Of a stretch of DNA of 25,156 nucleotides, positions 22,788 through 25,156 are shown piece by piece. The position numbers were made by a program, and so were the translations under genes. A model generated the notes under the pieces. It was not told the origin of the DNA, ran no database searches, and was given only the letters and a program-made list of their open reading frames with translations. Position 1 is the stretch's first letter. Every line of letters begins with the position of its first letter. Source of the DNA: Candidatus Blautia intestinipullorum (GTDB lineage Bacteria; Bacillota; Clostridia; Lachnospirales; Lachnospiraceae); contig DWVA01000250.1 of NCBI GenBank assembly GCA_019120475.1, positions 1 through 25,156 on the forward strand, given 5' to 3'.

Positions 22788-24839
22788 TTACCTTTTTCCG
22801 GAAAGCGTATACATTTCCAGTTCGTGAAGCGCCCTGGTGGCCGTGATATATCTGGCCTGTCTTTTCAGAGCCACGTCCTCTTTTCCGGAAAAGATCCCGT
22901 AAACCCGGTCAAACTCCAATCCCTTTGCCAGATAAAAAGTCGTCACGGTCAGCCCTCTCTGAAAGTTCCTGCTGTTTCTGTCCATATAGGAAATATCATT
23001 TTTCTTCTCTCCTGCTTTTTCCATAAGATACCGGGCCGCATCTCCGGCTTCTTTTTCAGTAAAGAAAATAACCGCCGCTGTTTCCAGCCGCTCTTTATCC
23101 CTGTTCCAGGACTCCCATACTCTGTCAAGCGCTTCCTGTACATTTTGGACCGTCTCCTCCCCTACGGGAGCGCCATGCCGTTCAAACAGATCCATGTCTT
23201 TGATCCCGGCGATTTTGTTGGCATATTCCGCGATCTCCACCGTGTTCCGGTAGCTTCGGTTCATATGGATGATCCGGATATCTCTTCCGAAGATCTTTGG
23301 AAGAAAAGCAAGCACATCCTGCTGCCGGTCTTCCATAGTCTGGGCTTTGTCGCCAAGGATGGTCATCCTGCATGGGAACAGCCTTTTCAAAAGCAGATAC
23401 TGCACCCAGGTATAATCCTGCATCTCGTCTACAACCAGATGTTTGATCTCCTTATTTTCTCTGTTTCCTGTAAGACAGTTCTTCAGATAAAGGACAGGGT
23501 AAACGTCCTCATAGAAAAGTTTTCTTTTTTCCAGGGGACGCTTCGGCAGCGGAGGGTATCCCTCTCTTTCCAGAAAGCGGCTGTACAGCAGATAGAAGTC
23601 TTTCGTTTCATACATTCTGGAAAATTTTTCTTCCGCCTCCGCCCGCTCCTCCTCTGAAAGATCCCTTTGCCGCAGTGTTTCCAGTTCGTCGATAAAATAT
23701 TCCGCAACAGCGTCCATCCTGGAAAGCAGCGGAATTTCTGAAAACTTAAAATAAAAAAGACGGATAATCTCTGACTCCTTTTTGCCGAATCCCCTGTATT
23801 CCACATCCTGAAAATTCATCAGCTCGTCTTCCAGTTCCATGATAAAACGGTCCAGACGGGAGATAAATTCCGGGGACTGCTTTTCCCGGAACCGTTCCAT
23901 AGCAGCCGGATCCTGTACCGACCTCTCGATCAGATCGTATTTATCCTCGCAGTCTGCCGCCGTATCCTGAAGATTCCGGTAAGCAAACAGATCGAAGCTC
24001 ATCTCCCGTATATTCTCTTCTCCCAGTTCCGGAAGGATATGGGAAATGTAATCAGAAAATACACTGTTGGGAGAAAGGATCAGGATATTGGAGGATCTGA
24101 GATTCTTCCTGTCATGATAAAGAAGATAGGCAATGCGGTGAAGGGCCACGGAGGTTTTGCCGCTGCCGGCTGATCCCTGGATCACCATGATCCTGTCCTT
24201 CGTATTGCGGATGATAGCGTTCTGCTCTTTCTGGATCGTGCGGATGATATTCTTAAGCTGAACTTCTCCGCTGCTGCCAAGTTCTGCTCCCAGAATTTCA
24301 TCGTCGATCTTGATATCGCTTTCAAATTCATAAACCATACGGCCCCGCCGGATCTTATACTGCCATTTTGACTCTATCAGACCCTTAAATATACCCGACG
24401 GCGCTTCGTATTCCGCCGGACCTTTGTCATAATCATAAAAGAGGCTGCTGACCGGAGCCCTCCAGTCGTAGATCAGGGGACTGCTTCCCGCCCTCTCCGA
24501 AAAATTCCCGATGCCGATATAAAACTCCTCCGGCTCTTCTTCTCCGTGGTAGGTAAAATCCACCCGTCCGAAAAAGGGAGAGTCCAGCATTTTCTGAAAT
24601 CTCCGGCGAAGCTGCCGCTGCTCTTCATTTGCGTTTACCTGCTGAAGAAGAGCCTGCCGGTTATCAAATTCCTCATATCCGTACTGGTCCATCTCGGTGT
24701 AGTTTTCCCAGTAATAATCATGCATGTCCTCGATTTCTTTCGCTCCCGCGTCAAGGGCTTCCTGCACTTCTGCAAGCCTGCGGTTCAGACATTCCAGCAC
24801 ACAGCTGAGATATTCCCTGCCGTTCTTTCTTCCGCCCAT
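22788..24839 (-). CDS. helD: HelD-type UvrD-like helicase (RNA polymerase-associated)
   Basis: A 683-residue superfamily 1 ATPase of the HelD family, which in B. subtilis binds RNA polymerase and uses ATP to release it from stalled complexes. The long charged N-terminal helical arm (1-90) is followed by the pre-helicase domain with PLIYDWRAPVSSLFYDYDKG (121-140), typical of HelD. Walker A is GSAGSGKT (222-229), motif II DEMQDY (471-476), motif III GDKAQT (496-501), and late motifs are LAKGLEFDRVYGIFSG and YITATRALHELEMYTLS. Length is a little below B. subtilis HelD. The start is ATG 24839, 4 bases after the YbjQ-family stop and without a clear ribosome site, so it is probably translated by coupling. 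No canonical terminator was seen after it. Confidence 0.93.
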   Translation of the reverse strand: MGGRKNGREYLSCVLECLNRRLAEVQEALDAGAKEIEDMHDYYWENYTEMDQYGYEEFDNRQALLQQVNANEEQRQLRRRFQKMLDSPFFGRVDFTYHGEEEPEEFYIGIGNFSERAGSSPLIYDWRAPVSSLFYDYDKGPAEYEAPSGIFKGLIESKWQYKIRRGRMVYEFESDIKIDDEILGAELGSSGEVQLKNIIRTIQKEQNAIIRNTKDRIMVIQGSAGSGKTSVALHRIAYLLYHDRKNLRSSNILILSPNSVFSDYISHILPELGEENIREMSFDLFAYRNLQDTAADCEDKYDLIERSVQDPAAMERFREKQSPEFISRLDRFIMELEDELMNFQDVEYRGFGKKESEIIRLFYFKFSEIPLLSRMDAVAEYFIDELETLRQRDLSEEERAEAEEKFSRMYETKDFYLLYSRFLEREGYPPLPKRPLEKRKLFYEDVYPVLYLKNCLTGNRENKEIKHLVVDEMQDYTWVQYLLLKRLFPCRMTILGDKAQTMEDRQQDVLAFLPKIFGRDIRIIHMNRSYRNTVEIAEYANKIAGIKDMDLFERHGAPVGEETVQNVQEALDRVWESWNRDKERLETAAVIFFTEKEAGDAARYLMEKAGEKKNDISYMDRNSRNFQRGLTVTTFYLAKGLEFDRVYGIFSGKEDVALKRQARYITATRALHELEMYTLSGKR

Positions 24840-24843
24840 AGAA

Positions 24844-25156
24844 CTAACGGACCACAACCGCCGTACCGCTGGCAGTCACCATGAGCATCCCATTGTCCGC
24901 TCCCAGTACTTCGTAGTCAATATCCACGCCGATCACCGCGTTTGCCCCCTGCTGGGCCGCTCTCTCTTCCATTTCGCGGAGGGCTTCTTCTCTGGCCGCC
25001 GTCAGCTCATTTTCATAAGACTGGGATCTGCCGCCGAAAAAGTTTCTCATTCCCGCCGCAAAATCCTTCAGCACATTCACACCGGTGATCACCTCTCCGA
25101 AAACGATTCCTTTATATTCCTCCACTTTTTTTCCTTCTATATAACTTGTCGTTGTA
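24844..25156 (-). CDS. YbjQ/UPF0145 family protein (start beyond right edge)
   Basis: A small cytoplasmic protein of the YbjQ (UPF0145) family, which forms pentameric beta-rings; its function is unsettled, although it is sometimes labelled heavy-metal-binding. Motifs seen are EYKGIVFGEVITGVNVLKD, GGRSQSYENEL, AREEALREMEERAAQQGANAVIGV (the most conserved block) and a C-terminal GTAVVVR. The frame stays open to the window edge and reads TTTSYIEGKKVEEYKG, which is the usual family N-terminus, so the true start is one or two codons beyond 25156; a GTG at 25125 is internal. It is co-directional and coupled to helD. Confidence 0.9.
   Translation of the reverse strand, partial: TTTSYIEGKKVEEYKGIVFGEVITGVNVLKDFAAGMRNFFGGRSQSYENELTAAREEALREMEERAAQQGANAVIGVDIDYEVLGADNGMLMVTASGTAVVVR

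Overview
The window reads as a chromosomal segment of a spore-forming Firmicute of class Clostridia, most likely a Lachnospiraceae gut anaerobe. This is inferred from roughly half G+C content, strong AGGAGG-type ribosome sites, an AddAB (not RecBCD) recombination complex, an alpha/beta-type small acid-soluble spore protein, a PadR/HAAS/DUF4097/PspC membrane module and a long coiled-coil FtsX-type permease. No insertion sequence, prophage, CRISPR array, tRNA or rRNA was seen. Almost every gene is on the minus strand; the two plus-strand genes (an RNA m5C methyltransferase and a small FMN-bind-like membrane protein) each end convergently against a minus-strand gene. No gap of 300 bases lacks a gene.

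Layout, left to right. (1) 1-4306: a minus-strand ABC export operon, ATPase then a giant FtsX-family permease that runs off the left edge. The permease carries a nearly 490-residue heptad-perfect coiled-coil insertion. The operon has its own sigma-A promoter, a tandem repeat box upstream of it and a hairpin in the leader. (2) 4324-6090: pyrimidine salvage, cdd then pdp. (3) 6145-6342: a small spore protein with a TTG start. (4) 6438-8462: a tightly overlapping four-gene envelope-sensing module, PadR regulator, HAAS/DUF1700 membrane protein, DUF4097 protein and PspC, behind a promoter covered with direct and inverted repeats. (5) 8623-10035: plus-strand rRNA m5C methyltransferase. (6) 10057-17104: addB-addA, the double-strand-break repair nuclease/helicase. 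(7) 17260-17697: plus-strand membrane-anchored FMN-bind-like protein. (8) 17743-21404: a probable methyltransferase-hslO-nadE operon (SAM methyltransferase, redox chaperone Hsp33, glutamine-dependent NAD synthetase). (9) 21537-22616: a repeat-containing lipoprotein with its own promoter. (10) 22788-25156: a YbjQ-family protein (start beyond the right edge) coupled to a HelD-type helicase.

Most genes are housekeeping. The most interesting signals are: the permease's symmetric coiled-coil hairpin, long enough to cross a Gram-positive wall; a near-identical 22-bp tandem repeat box upstream of both the ABC operon promoter and the distant lipoprotein promoter, placed one helical turn apart relative to the -35 elements and so suggesting a shared response regulator; a CxxCxxC motif in PspC; loss of the flavin-attachment threonine in the FMN-bind-like protein; and two shared convergent terminators whose loops contain the upstream gene's stop codon.
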